Origin: Pseudomonadota bacterium
GTDB taxonomy: Bacteria; SAR324; XYD2-FULL-50-16; JAHJRI01
Assembly: GCA_022360105.1 (NCBI GenBank)
Contig: JAKSDL010000800.1
Location: forward strand, 1 to 14,439
DNA length: 14,439 bases
Reading direction: 5' to 3'
Each line of letters opens with the position of its first letter. Position 1 is the first letter of the stretch. The notes below the pieces were generated by a model. That model saw only the letters and a list, made by a program, of their open reading frames with translations. It had not been told where the DNA came from and ran no database searches. Made by a program: the position numbers and the translations under genes. Below, piece after piece: positions 7,577 through 14,439 of the stretch.

Positions 7577-8178
7577 GTTTTCCCTCCATTTTCATAGCTT
7601 TCTTCATCCATGGTGCTGGTATCTATTTTGTCGACATCTTCAATTTCAATTTTCAGGATATACTTCATGATATTAACCTGGATAATCCTGAATGACATCA
7701 GGGTGAAAGCTATCGGGAAGATAAAAAAGACATAAGCCATAATCCAGTTCAACGTTGGCGAGTATTCTTTAAATTCGAAACCTTCCTTTATCACCGAAAT
7801 ACTGAAATAGATCATGGTACAGTTGAACCCGATCCAGATCAGATCAGCTATCAGCATGAAACAATTACCGACAATTTCAGGGAAGATCTTGAATTGAAAG
7901 ACCACTCGATTGTGAGCCGCTAATCTGGCAGCATAGGTGGCCCCTAAAAAAACAAACCAGACAAAGGCAAAACGTGAAAGCTCCTCCCCCCAGGATATTG
8001 AAGCGGGAAGTGGGTAGTGCTCGAAAATCGGAATGAGACCGGACAGGTTGTGAAACAACTCAAATATCAACCTTAACATGATCTGCAAAAAAAGCAGACA
8101 AACGAAAAATGCCAAAAGAGCCTGACAAAGATAGCTCTCGATATTATCTAAAACCTTTAAAACCTTTTTGTTTCGCAT
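7573..8178 (-). CDS. dctQ: TRAP transporter small permease subunit, DctQ type
   Basis: The protein has 201 aa and four predicted membrane helices. The family hallmark SWGEELSRFAFVWFVFLGA is at about 62-80, followed by the charged RLAAHN loop. It partners DctM in the inner membrane and links it to the binding protein. I chose the ATG at 8176-8178 because GGAG lies 6 bases upstream; a TTG four codons earlier would overlap that site. It follows dctP by 69 bases and overlaps dctM by 4 bases, giving the usual P-Q-M order. The C-terminal tail of about 30 residues is acidic. Confidence 0.9.
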   Translation of the reverse strand: MRNKKVLKVLDNIESYLCQALLAFFVCLLFLQIMLRLIFELFHNLSGLIPIFEHYPLPASISWGEELSRFAFVWFVFLGATYAARLAAHNRVVFQFKIFPEIVGNCFMLIADLIWIGFNCTMIYFSISVIKEGFEFKEYSPTLNWIMAYVFFIFPIAFTLMSFRIIQVNIMKYILKIEIEDVDKIDTSTMDEESYENGGKT

Positions 8179-8247
8179 CAAATGCTCCAAAAAAAATCAA
8201 CGCCTGCCCGAATCCGCATTGCGCTGAATTCGGACAGGAATATCGAT

Positions 8248-9246
8248 TTATCGTCCAAGTGCTTTTACAACAGCATCGACAGCCTGCTTGCCGCCAACGT
8301 CTTTATAAAACTTCGGCCAGACTTTATCCATAGCAATTTTGGACCACTTGTCCTCATCCACGATATCCATGGCTTTCACGCCTTTCTTAATCATGTTTTG
8401 CTTGGCCTTGTTGGACTCGGTTACGCTGAACAGCAGATTCGCCTGTTGAGCTTCAATGCCGGCCCGAGTAAACATTGCCTGGTCTTCACTGGAGAGCTTT
8501 CTGAAGAATTTTTCACCGAAAATCAGAGGCTGCAATGAGAAAAGATAATGTACTTCGGAGGTGTAATTCTGAACTTCATAAAACTTCATGGTGTAGTTGG
8601 TAATATGAGGATTATCCTGACCGTCTACTACTTTTTGTTGAAGAGCTGTAAAAGTCTCTGGCCATGCCATCGGAATAGGCTCAGCACCAAGAGCTTTCCA
8701 GGTCTCTATCATGATAGCGTTCTTGGGAACCCTGATTTTGAGACCTTTAAGGTCGGAAAGCTTGGTTACCGGCTTTTTAGAGTTTGTTAACACCCTAAAG
8801 TTGGAGTAAGACCAACCCATAACCCTGACACCGGCTTGCTTAATCAAAATGTCTCTCCATTTGGCTCCCAGTTCACCGGTTGTTATTGCTACAGCGTCAT
8901 CAAAACTCTGAATCAGGTAAGGCAGGGTCAGAACACCAACAGATTTCGCAAACGGTGTGATGTTATTCACCGCAACAACAGCACCATCAATGGAACCCCT
9001 TCTGGAGTCCTTCACCATCTTCTGCTCATCTCCCAACTGACCTGCGGGGAAGATATCCACCTTGTATTTACCGTTGCTGGTTTTTTCAACAATACTTTTA
9101 AAACGAAGAGCCAGTACACCTTGATCCGAGTCGATGGGATCTCCCAAACCTATCTTCAATGTTTTTTCTGCAGCTGTCGCGCTAAAAGGCAGGGCGAAAG
9201 CAACAATCAGAATCGCGATAAATCCCTTCATAGAAAATCGTTTCAT
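8248..9246 (-). CDS. dctP: TRAP transporter periplasmic solute-binding protein, DctP type
   Basis: The 332-aa protein begins with a Sec signal peptide: basic MKRFSMK, a hydrophobic stretch to about residue 22, and a likely cut after ATA at 23-25. The mature part is a DctP-family binding protein. Arg172 in GLKIRVP is the conserved arginine that pairs with the acidic group of the ligand, and NFRVLTNSKKPV and the PETFTALQQKVVDGQDNP block are typical. A sulfonate could take the place of a carboxylate at this arginine. I chose the ATG at 9244-9246 because AAGGAGAA precedes it and it gives a clean signal peptide. The frame extends 35 residues upstream with no such support. It is the first gene of dctPQM and has its own promoter and operator at 9453-9521. 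Confidence 0.92.
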   Translation of the reverse strand: MKRFSMKGFIAILIVAFALPFSATAAEKTLKIGLGDPIDSDQGVLALRFKSIVEKTSNGKYKVDIFPAGQLGDEQKMVKDSRRGSIDGAVVAVNNITPFAKSVGVLTLPYLIQSFDDAVAITTGELGAKWRDILIKQAGVRVMGWSYSNFRVLTNSKKPVTKLSDLKGLKIRVPKNAIMIETWKALGAEPIPMAWPETFTALQQKVVDGQDNPHITNYTMKFYEVQNYTSEVHYLFSLQPLIFGEKFFRKLSSEDQAMFTRAGIEAQQANLLFSVTESNKAKQNMIKKGVKAMDIVDEDKWSKIAMDKVWPKFYKDVGGKQAVDAVVKALGR

Positions 9247-9452
9247 TTCATTCTCCTTTTCATAAGTTTCCAAGACACATCCAATTTCAGGACGACGATA
9301 GTTTTGCTTTGAATAAAAAATGATGTAACAGGTGAATTCAGCTTCACACATCGCCTTTTTTGTTAGTCCAGATTCTTGTGTGGTTTAAATCCTTTGCCAT
9401 TACCGCCTTTAAACTCACTTGAACTAATCGAAAAATGGCAATTTTCGGATTA

Positions 9453-9482
9453 ACCCTAAATGAACTGTTTGAAAGATGTCAA
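9453..9482 (-). promoter_or_regulatory. Candidate sigma-70 promoter of dctPQM
   Basis: On the minus strand a perfect TTGACA (9477-9482) is followed after 18 bases by TAGGGT (9453-9458), a weak -10 that keeps the most conserved T, A and T. It would give a leader of about 200 bases before dctP. The operator-like repeat lies immediately upstream. Confidence 0.45.
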
Positions 9483-9484
9483 TT

Positions 9485-9520
9485 TTTTTATGAGATATTT
9501 TATAAAATAACTTATAAAAA
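9485..9520. promoter_or_regulatory. 36-bp near-perfect inverted repeat, operator upstream of dctP
   Basis: The two 18-base halves are complementary at 16 of 18 pairs, centred on TTTTATAAAA. It matches the hpsN operator without gaps. In the 503-base gap 9247-9749, apart from this operator, the promoter and the hairpin at 9705-9735, I see no gene or RNA. Confidence 0.65.
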
Positions 9521-9704
9521 CCAGCAGAGACTTGATTTGAAGGGAGTAGAGCGGAGTCGCAAATTGTGATTGTTTGAAGAACTGTGGTTAAAATCAAGAT
9601 AATTGCGGAGTTTCAGTCATGCTGGTTGTTGAATTTAAGGCATTTTAAAACTTACATTTACTACGCTGAGGCAATTGGCAGATTGCATCCCATAAGGCGA
9701 ATAC

Positions 9705-9735
9705 CAGGGAACACGGCCTGATTCCATGCTCCCTG
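9705..9735 (-). terminator. Hairpin downstream of tpa
   Basis: In the minus-strand RNA, bases 9724-9735 and 9705-9716 form a 12-bp stem with two G-U wobbles (CAGGGAGCAUGG against CCGUGUUCCCUG) and a 7-base loop. It begins 14 bases after the tpa stop, where an operon end is expected. No U run follows, so it may protect the 3' end or need a factor to terminate. Confidence 0.5.
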
Positions 9736-9749
9736 ATGCCATCTTTGTT

Positions 9750-11117
9750 TTAAGGCATATTGCTCTCTATACCCGTTTTCAAAGCTGAAACAACTCTGGA
9801 CATTTGCTCTTTGGTGGCAACCAAGGCAGGAGCCAGGTTAATGGTATTGTTCAATCCCGGAAGGCTTCTCATGGTGCTGCCTACCAGAACGCCTTCAGCA
9901 TTGATAGTACCCAGGACTTTGCCCATCATCTGCTCATCGACGGGTTCCCTGGTTTTTTTGTCTTTGACCAGTTCGATGCCTGCAAACAGTCCTTTACCCC
10001 GAATATCACCCACCATGGGCAATTCCTTTAGTTCCTGCAGTTCATCCTGTAGAAAGTCACCGACAATTCTGCTGTTTTCACAAAGATTCTCCTCTTCAAT
10101 GATTCTGGTGCTTTCAAGGGCAGCTGCCGTGGCTCCGGCACACCCTCCGAACGTACTGATATCCCTGAAAAAACCAAGTTTATCAGCAGGATCATTTAAG
10201 AAGAGATCAAAAATTTCGTTTTTTGTTGCAGTAACTGAGATAGGCATATAGCCGCTTGCCAGACCCTTTGCCATAGTTACGATATCGGGATCTACCTCAT
10301 AGTGTTCAAGTCCGAACATTTTTCCGGTTCTGCCAAATCCGCAAACCACTTCATCCATAATGATAGCCACATCGTACTTTCGGCAGATCTCTTGTAATAC
10401 GGGGTAGTACTCTTTAACAGGAGGGATCACACCGCCTCCGGCTGTGATGGGCTCTACAATCACTGCTCCCACGGTATCGGGATCTTCTTTTTTAATAACG
10501 TCTTCAACCACGCGTGCACAATCAATGTCGCAATCCGGATAGGTTTTTCCAAAGGCACATCGATAACAACAGGCATGGGGAAATTCGACAAATCCTTCTA
10601 AAAAAGGACCGTATGCAGCCTTTCTCTCCTTTTGACCTGTAGCGCTCAATGTGGCCAACGTTGTTCCGTGATAGTCTCTTTCCCGGTATAGAATTTTATA
10701 TTTCTTATTTTTATTAAGATGAGACATTTGCCGAATGATTTTAAAGGCTTTCTCATTGGCTTCCGATCCACTGTTGGAAAAATACACTTTTCCCAGGGAA
10801 GGCAACAATGAGACTATTTTCTTGGCAAACAGCACTGTGGGGACATTCCCAAATTTACCGGCAAAGTAGGGCATGGTTTTTAACTGCTCGGCAACGGCTT
10901 CGGCAATGCTGTCTCTTCCATAACCAACATTCACAGACCATACGCCACCTGAAGTAGCGTCGAGATACTCTCTGCCCCTGATATCCTTCACCATCAGCCC
11001 ATCACCCTCAACCAAAATCATGGGTTCAGAGGTCTCGTAGATTTTATGTTGCTGAATGTGATGCCAGAGATAGTCTTTATCTCCCTGCACGATTTCTTCA
11101 ATATCATAATTTTTCAT
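9750..11117 (-). CDS. tpa: Taurine:pyruvate aminotransferase
   Basis: This is a 455-aa class III aminotransferase. It moves the amino group of taurine to pyruvate, giving sulfoacetaldehyde and L-alanine in the cytoplasm. Motifs are GSEANEKAFK (117-126), DYHGTT (148-153), Asp255 in IMDEVVCGFGRTG and the Schiff-base Lys284 in MAKGLASGY. The Cys-rich block HACCYRCAFGKTYPDCDIDC (181-200) and FRDISTFGG closely match the Bilophila wadsworthia Tpa sequence as I remember it, which supports a specific call over general omega-aminotransferases. I chose the ATG at 11115-11117 because AGAGGAAA precedes it; the frame extends 15 residues upstream without a ribosome site. It follows xsc by 120 bases on the same strand and is likely co-transcribed, so its toxic aldehyde product is consumed at once. 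Confidence 0.9.
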   Translation of the reverse strand: MKNYDIEEIVQGDKDYLWHHIQQHKIYETSEPMILVEGDGLMVKDIRGREYLDATSGGVWSVNVGYGRDSIAEAVAEQLKTMPYFAGKFGNVPTVLFAKKIVSLLPSLGKVYFSNSGSEANEKAFKIIRQMSHLNKNKKYKILYRERDYHGTTLATLSATGQKERKAAYGPFLEGFVEFPHACCYRCAFGKTYPDCDIDCARVVEDVIKKEDPDTVGAVIVEPITAGGGVIPPVKEYYPVLQEICRKYDVAIIMDEVVCGFGRTGKMFGLEHYEVDPDIVTMAKGLASGYMPISVTATKNEIFDLFLNDPADKLGFFRDISTFGGCAGATAAALESTRIIEEENLCENSRIVGDFLQDELQELKELPMVGDIRGKGLFAGIELVKDKKTREPVDEQMMGKVLGTINAEGVLVGSTMRSLPGLNNTINLAPALVATKEQMSRVVSALKTGIESNMP

Positions 11118-11169
11118 ATAATTTCCTCTAATCGTTCCACGAACTGATAACTGATAACGCATTTAAAAT

Positions 11170-11218
11170 CCGGGGACGTTTCAGATGTTATACCAATACT
11201 TGGTTTACAAATCCCCGG
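11170..11218 (-). other. Structured xsc-tpa intergenic RNA
   Basis: TCCCCGG and CCGGGGA words at 11212-11218 and 11170-11176 can pair, and inside them ACCAA (11192-11196) and TTGGT (11200-11204) form a second small stem. No T run follows. It may be a processing or stability element that sets the xsc to tpa ratio. Confidence 0.3.
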
Positions 11219-11237
11219 GTTATCTTGTTAGGGGTTG

Positions 11238-13025
11238 CTATGCACCTTTTTGAGGACGCATATCGGCTTTGTTGATACCGGCCACTTCAACAGGTTTTTT
11301 CATGGCATCCCTGCGGAATGGTTCGCCCAGTTCCATATTGGTCATCACTTCGATAAAGGTTGTCACCCCGTCATTCATTTGTGCTTTGACTGCGATATCA
11401 AGCTGTTCGGTGAGTTCTTCCATGGTGGTTACCTGCACACCTTCAACACCGCATGCTTTGGCAATGTTGGCGTAGGACACGTTCCGATCAAGCTCGGTTC
11501 CAACAAAATTATCATCATACCAGAGTGTTGTGTTTCTTTTTTCAGCACCCCAATGATAATTGCGAAATACAATCATAGTGATGGCCGGCCATTCATCGCG
11601 ACCGACCGCTGTCATTTCGTTCATGGAGATTCCAAAAGCGCCGTCACCGGCGAAACCGACTACCGGTACGTCCGGTTTGGCTATTTTTGCTCCGCAAATG
11701 GCGGGGAAACCGTATCCACAAGGTCCGAACATGCCTGGAGCCAGATATTTGCGACCTTCTTCAAAAACAGGGTAGGCAGCACCAAGCGCGCAGCTGTTTC
11801 CGATATCGGATGAGATGATGGCATTTTTGGGCAGGGCTTTTGTAATAGCTCGCCATGCCATGCGAGATGTAATTTTTTCCGGATCGGTCTTTCGTGCTCG
11901 TTCGTTCCAGCTTGTACCCGGATCATCTTCTTCATGATCCAGCGCGGCCAATTCGTTGTTCCATTCGGTTTTGATTTTGGAGATAACAGCCTTGCGTTCT
12001 TCTCTATCGGTATCGCCTGCTGTGGAGGAAAGTTTGGCCAGAATGCCGTTGGCAACCTTTTTGGCGTCTCCGACAATACCAACTTCTACAGGCTTGGTTA
12101 ATCCAATGCGATCGGGGTTGATATCCACCTGAATGATGGACGCATTGGTTGGCCAGTAATCAATGCCATATCCCGGCAAGGTGGCAAAAGGATTTAATCG
12201 TGTGCCCAAAGCCAATACGACGTCAGCTCTGGAGATCAACTGCATGCCTGCTTTTGATCCGTTATAACCCAATACTCCGGCAGCCAATTCGTGTGTGCCG
12301 GGAAACGCATCGTTATGCTGGTAGTTGCAGCAAACCGGGGCGTCCAATCGTTCAGCCAAAGTGATTGATTCCTGGATGGCATCGCCGAGTACCACTCCGG
12401 CACCGTTTAGAATAACCGGGAATTTTGCGCTGGAGAGCAGCTCTGCTGCACGGGAAATAGCCTCCTCTCCTCCGGCTGGTCTTTCAAATTCAACAATAGC
12501 TGGTAATTCAATTTCGACTTCGTGTGTCCAAAAATCCCGGGGAATGTTTATTTGTGCTGGTGCGGAAGCGCGCTTGGCTTGCACAATAACTCGATTAAGA
12601 ACTTCAGCAATCCTGGATGGATGCAACACCTCTTCCTGGTAGGCCACCATATCTTCGAAAAGAGACATTTGCGGAACTTCCTGAAATCCTCCCTGTCCCA
12701 TGGTCATGTTGGCTGCCTGGGGTGTGACCACAAGTAGAGGAGTGTGATTCCAATATGCTGTTTTGACGGGCGTTACGAAGTTTGTAATACCGGGACCGTT
12801 CTGAGCCACCATCATCGACATCTTTCCGGATGCCCGAGTGAAACCGTCTGCCATCATTCCGGCATTGCACTCATGCCCACAGTCCCAAAAAGTGATGCCT
12901 GCTTTGGGGAAAAGATCTGAAATCGGCATCATTGCTGAACCGATGATTCCAAAAGCATGTTCAATACCATGCATTTGAAGAACTTTAACGAATGCTTCTT
13001 CCGTCGTCATTTTAATTTTGCTCAT
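11238..13025 (-). CDS. xsc: Sulfoacetaldehyde acetyltransferase
   Basis: The 595-aa thiamine-diphosphate enzyme cleaves sulfoacetaldehyde with phosphate to acetyl phosphate and sulfite, in the cytoplasm. It has the three-domain layout of the acetolactate synthase family. Glu52 in DCGHECNAGMMADGF should activate the cofactor, and GDGAFG (460-465) with Asn489 forms the GDG-N29-type thiamine site. The N-terminus MTTEEAFVKVLQMHGIEHAFG, the GSAMMPISDLFP block and EKRNTTLWYDDNFVGTEL are characteristic of Xsc and unlike true acetolactate synthases. I chose the ATG at 13023-13025, with AGGGA 7 bases upstream, over an upstream TTG at 13031. It is the first gene of the xsc-tpa unit, preceded by a candidate sigma-54 promoter. 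The acetyl phosphate would feed energy and carbon metabolism; the sulfite may serve as electron acceptor in an anaerobe. Confidence 0.96.
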   Translation of the reverse strand: MSKIKMTTEEAFVKVLQMHGIEHAFGIIGSAMMPISDLFPKAGITFWDCGHECNAGMMADGFTRASGKMSMMVAQNGPGITNFVTPVKTAYWNHTPLLVVTPQAANMTMGQGGFQEVPQMSLFEDMVAYQEEVLHPSRIAEVLNRVIVQAKRASAPAQINIPRDFWTHEVEIELPAIVEFERPAGGEEAISRAAELLSSAKFPVILNGAGVVLGDAIQESITLAERLDAPVCCNYQHNDAFPGTHELAAGVLGYNGSKAGMQLISRADVVLALGTRLNPFATLPGYGIDYWPTNASIIQVDINPDRIGLTKPVEVGIVGDAKKVANGILAKLSSTAGDTDREERKAVISKIKTEWNNELAALDHEEDDPGTSWNERARKTDPEKITSRMAWRAITKALPKNAIISSDIGNSCALGAAYPVFEEGRKYLAPGMFGPCGYGFPAICGAKIAKPDVPVVGFAGDGAFGISMNEMTAVGRDEWPAITMIVFRNYHWGAEKRNTTLWYDDNFVGTELDRNVSYANIAKACGVEGVQVTTMEELTEQLDIAVKAQMNDGVTTFIEVMTNMELGEPFRRDAMKKPVEVAGINKADMRPQKGA

Positions 13026-13119
13026 AATCAATCCCTGCTTAATATAGTGTTGTTGGTTTTTTAATAAGAAAGTCGATCGTCAAACAATGTTGTGGTTTTG
13101 AATTTTGATCCTTGCCAAC

Positions 13120-13135
13120 TGCAAACAGCTGACCA
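13120..13135 (-). promoter_or_regulatory. Candidate sigma-54 promoter of xsc-tpa
   Basis: The minus strand reads TGGTCAGCTGTTTGCA. The invariant GG and GC are exactly 10 bases apart, and the -12 half TTTGCA is good, while the -24 half matches only at TGG and the later G. Transcription would start near 13109, giving a leader of about 84 bases. The activator gene next door supports the assignment. Confidence 0.55.
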
Positions 13136-13276
13136 GGAATGTAAAGACCGGTATGATCGATCTAAAAATAACACCAAAGCCTGTGAAATCGTTTGCCGAA
13201 AGCGAAAGCAAACCATCGTGATCGACAATAACTTACCTGTTTTTGGTCAACAAGAAAAAGAAAATTATGAAAAATC

Positions 13277-13329
13277 GATGCAGAAATGCATGAGTGAATC
13301 ATGAGTGATGCAAAAATGCATCACTCATG
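13277..13329. promoter_or_regulatory. Tandem TGCA-N4-TGCA palindromes, likely activator sites
   Basis: Site A is TGCA-GAAA-TGCA at 13279-13290. Site B is a 13-bp perfect inverted repeat at 13300-13312 and 13317-13329 with loop AAAA, containing TGCA-AAAA-TGCA. Their centres are 30 bp apart, near three helical turns, and lie about 175-205 bp upstream of the predicted xsc start point, as expected for enhancer sites. Site B is also close to the end of the activator gene and could fold in its mRNA. Between 13026 and 13365 I see no convincing gene. Confidence 0.6.
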
Positions 13330-13365
13330 TGGGGGATTTTACCGGAGATGTGAGCAAAAGAGAGA

Positions 13366-14439
13366 TTATTCCTTTTGTTTACCAAGCTTTCGGGAAATGG
13401 TGGATTGGCTAATTCCCAGGGCTTCAGCGGCCTTTCTTTGGCTCCCGTGCTCTTTTACAGCCCTCAGCAGAGTATCTTGCTCAAAGCGGTCCAGTTCTCC
13501 TTTGAATGAGTTTTGATTTTCCGAGAGAGTGGAGCTGTGATTGTTTTGATACTCTGACATTTCAATCGGAAGATCCGCAACATCGATCAAGTCGGTATCA
13601 GTCATGGTTACCAGTCTTTGTACCAGGTTTTCCAATTCTCGAATGTTTCCCGGAAAAGAGTATGATTGCAAAGCTTTCAGAGCGGCATTGGAAAACTGTT
13701 TGCTCTTGGTATATTTTTTATTAAAGCGATCCACAAAGAAGTTCGAGAGAGGAATAATCTCCTCTTTACGACTTTCCAGACTGGGGATTTCGATCGGTAT
13801 TACATTCAGCCGAAAATAGAGATCTTTTCTAAATCGACCCTGATCCACCATGAACGAAAGGTCTTGATGAGTGGCAGCAATAATCCTGGTGTTGATTTTC
13901 ATCTGTTTTAATCCGCCTACCCTCATCATTTCACCACTTTCGATAAATCTGAGTAGTTTTTGTTGCAGGGATAAAGGAATTTCAGCAATCTCATCCAAAA
14001 ACAAGGTGCCGTTATGGGCCAGTTCAAACATTCCGGCCTTGCCTTCCGACTTTGCCCCGGTGAAAGCACCCTTTTCATAACCGAACAGTTCGGATTCCAG
14101 CAAAGAACCTGCGATGGTCGCGCAATTAACAATCACAAAAGGGCCGTTCTTTCGCTTTGACAGGCTGTGGATCATTTGCACAATCTGATTTTTACCTACC
14201 CCGGTGTCTCCGGTAACAACCAAAGGCAAATCAAACCTTGCGGCCTTGATGGCAAAATAGATCACTTCTTTCATGATCGGGCTTTCGATCACGATATTTT
14301 GCAGCTCCGAGGTCGCCAGCTCTTTTTCTGATAATTCAAATCGGTTTTTTCGATAGGGATGGTTTTCATCTTCCAACACCGCTGTCATCTCTTTTAAAAA
14401 TCGTATATCCCGATCGTTCACCAACACAAATTTAAGGAC
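13366..14439 (-). CDS. Sigma-54-dependent transcriptional activator (5' end missing)
   Basis: The frame stays open to the window edge (VLKF precedes the first possible start), so the N-terminal sensor part is cut off; 357 residues are visible. The residues before the ATPase, RDIRFLKEM, look like the end of a PAS domain. Counting from the GTG at 14427, the AAA+ domain has Walker A GDTGVGKN (73-80), the sigma-54 contact loop GAFTGA (120-125), Walker B TLFLDEI (141-147) and the FRKDLYFRLN arginine region (199-208). A Fis-type helix-turn-helix closes the protein (about 325-350, RKAAEALGISQSTISRKL). It hydrolyses ATP to open sigma-54 RNA polymerase complexes. It lies directly upstream of xsc on the same strand, and the tandem palindromes plus the -24/-12 element make xsc-tpa its probable target. 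The inducer is unknown; taurine or sulfoacetaldehyde is a guess. Confidence 0.93.
   Translation of the reverse strand, partial: VLKFVLVNDRDIRFLKEMTAVLEDENHPYRKNRFELSEKELATSELQNIVIESPIMKEVIYFAIKAARFDLPLVVTGDTGVGKNQIVQMIHSLSKRKNGPFVIVNCATIAGSLLESELFGYEKGAFTGAKSEGKAGMFELAHNGTLFLDEIAEIPLSLQQKLLRFIESGEMMRVGGLKQMKINTRIIAATHQDLSFMVDQGRFRKDLYFRLNVIPIEIPSLESRKEEIIPLSNFFVDRFNKKYTKSKQFSNAALKALQSYSFPGNIRELENLVQRLVTMTDTDLIDVADLPIEMSEYQNNHSSTLSENQNSFKGELDRFEQDTLLRAVKEHGSQRKAAEALGISQSTISRKLGKQKE

Noticed and set aside
9692..9707. GG-N10-GC spacing on the minus strand, suggesting a sigma-54 promoter for dctP
   Set aside because: The -12 half is poor (TCTGCC), it is more than 440 bases from dctP, and a better promoter with operator lies at 9453-9521.
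11238..13025. Annotation as acetolactate synthase or another thiamine-diphosphate decarboxylase
   Set aside because: The N-terminal and C-terminal signature blocks and the partner tpa gene fit Xsc specifically.
13092..13304. Plus-strand 70-codon open frame between xsc and the activator gene
   Set aside because: It has no good ribosome site, is rich in Lys and Cys without a domain, and overlaps the sigma-54 promoter and the palindromic sites.
1..14439. CRISPR arrays, tRNA or rRNA genes, insertion sequences, phage genes
   Set aside because: No regularly spaced repeats, no tRNA-like or rRNA-like stretches, and no transposase or phage proteins were seen.

Overview
The window is a compact organosulfonate catabolism locus. 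Nearly every gene lies on the minus strand, so transcription runs from high to low coordinates. The organism cannot be named from the sequence. The moderate G+C, a sigma-54 activator, TRAP transport and a taurine:pyruvate aminotransferase that closely resembles the Bilophila-type enzyme as I remember it all fit an anaerobic, sulfite- or sulfate-respiring member of the Desulfobacterota. This is inference.

Read in the direction of transcription, the layout is as follows. (1) The 5'-truncated end of a sigma-54-dependent activator (13366-14439). (2) xsc (sulfoacetaldehyde acetyltransferase) and tpa (taurine:pyruvate aminotransferase). They are preceded by a candidate -24/-12 promoter (13120-13135) and two TGCA-N4-TGCA palindromes about 30 bp apart, which look like activator sites. 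(3) A DctPQM-type TRAP transporter (9246 to 6284). (4) A HisD-family dehydrogenase that fits HpsN, a DegT/DnrJ/EryC1-family aminotransferase, and a PLP desulfhydrase-family protein that fits L-cysteate sulfo-lyase CuyA (5936 to 2154). (5) An aspartate/glutamate-racemase-family protein (1912 to 1181). (6) A GntR/FCD regulator (966 to 322). (7) On the plus strand, the 3' end of a probable C69-family dipeptidase (1-309), convergent with the regulator.

Two sulfonate branches appear to be combined. In the C2 branch, Tpa moves the amino group of taurine to pyruvate, giving alanine and sulfoacetaldehyde, and Xsc splits the latter with phosphate to acetyl phosphate and sulfite. In the C3 branch, HpsN would oxidise 2,3-dihydroxypropane-1-sulfonate (DHPS) to sulfolactate, and CuyA would split cysteate to pyruvate, ammonia and sulfite. 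The DegT-type aminotransferase between hpsN and cuyA is the unexplained member. It may make the amino compound that CuyA cleaves. The pyruvate formed could serve as amino acceptor for Tpa.

Regulation is the most striking sequence-level result. The promoters of dctPQM and hpsN share a 45-bp module (9477-9521 and 5997-6041) that aligns without gaps at 36 of 45 positions. Each copy has a perfect TTGACA -35 box abutting a long AT-rich inverted repeat. This suggests that transporter and C3 enzymes are co-regulated by one DNA-binding protein, separately from the sigma-54 control suggested for xsc-tpa. Several strong intergenic hairpins, including a 15-bp stem closed by TTCG, lie between transcription units.
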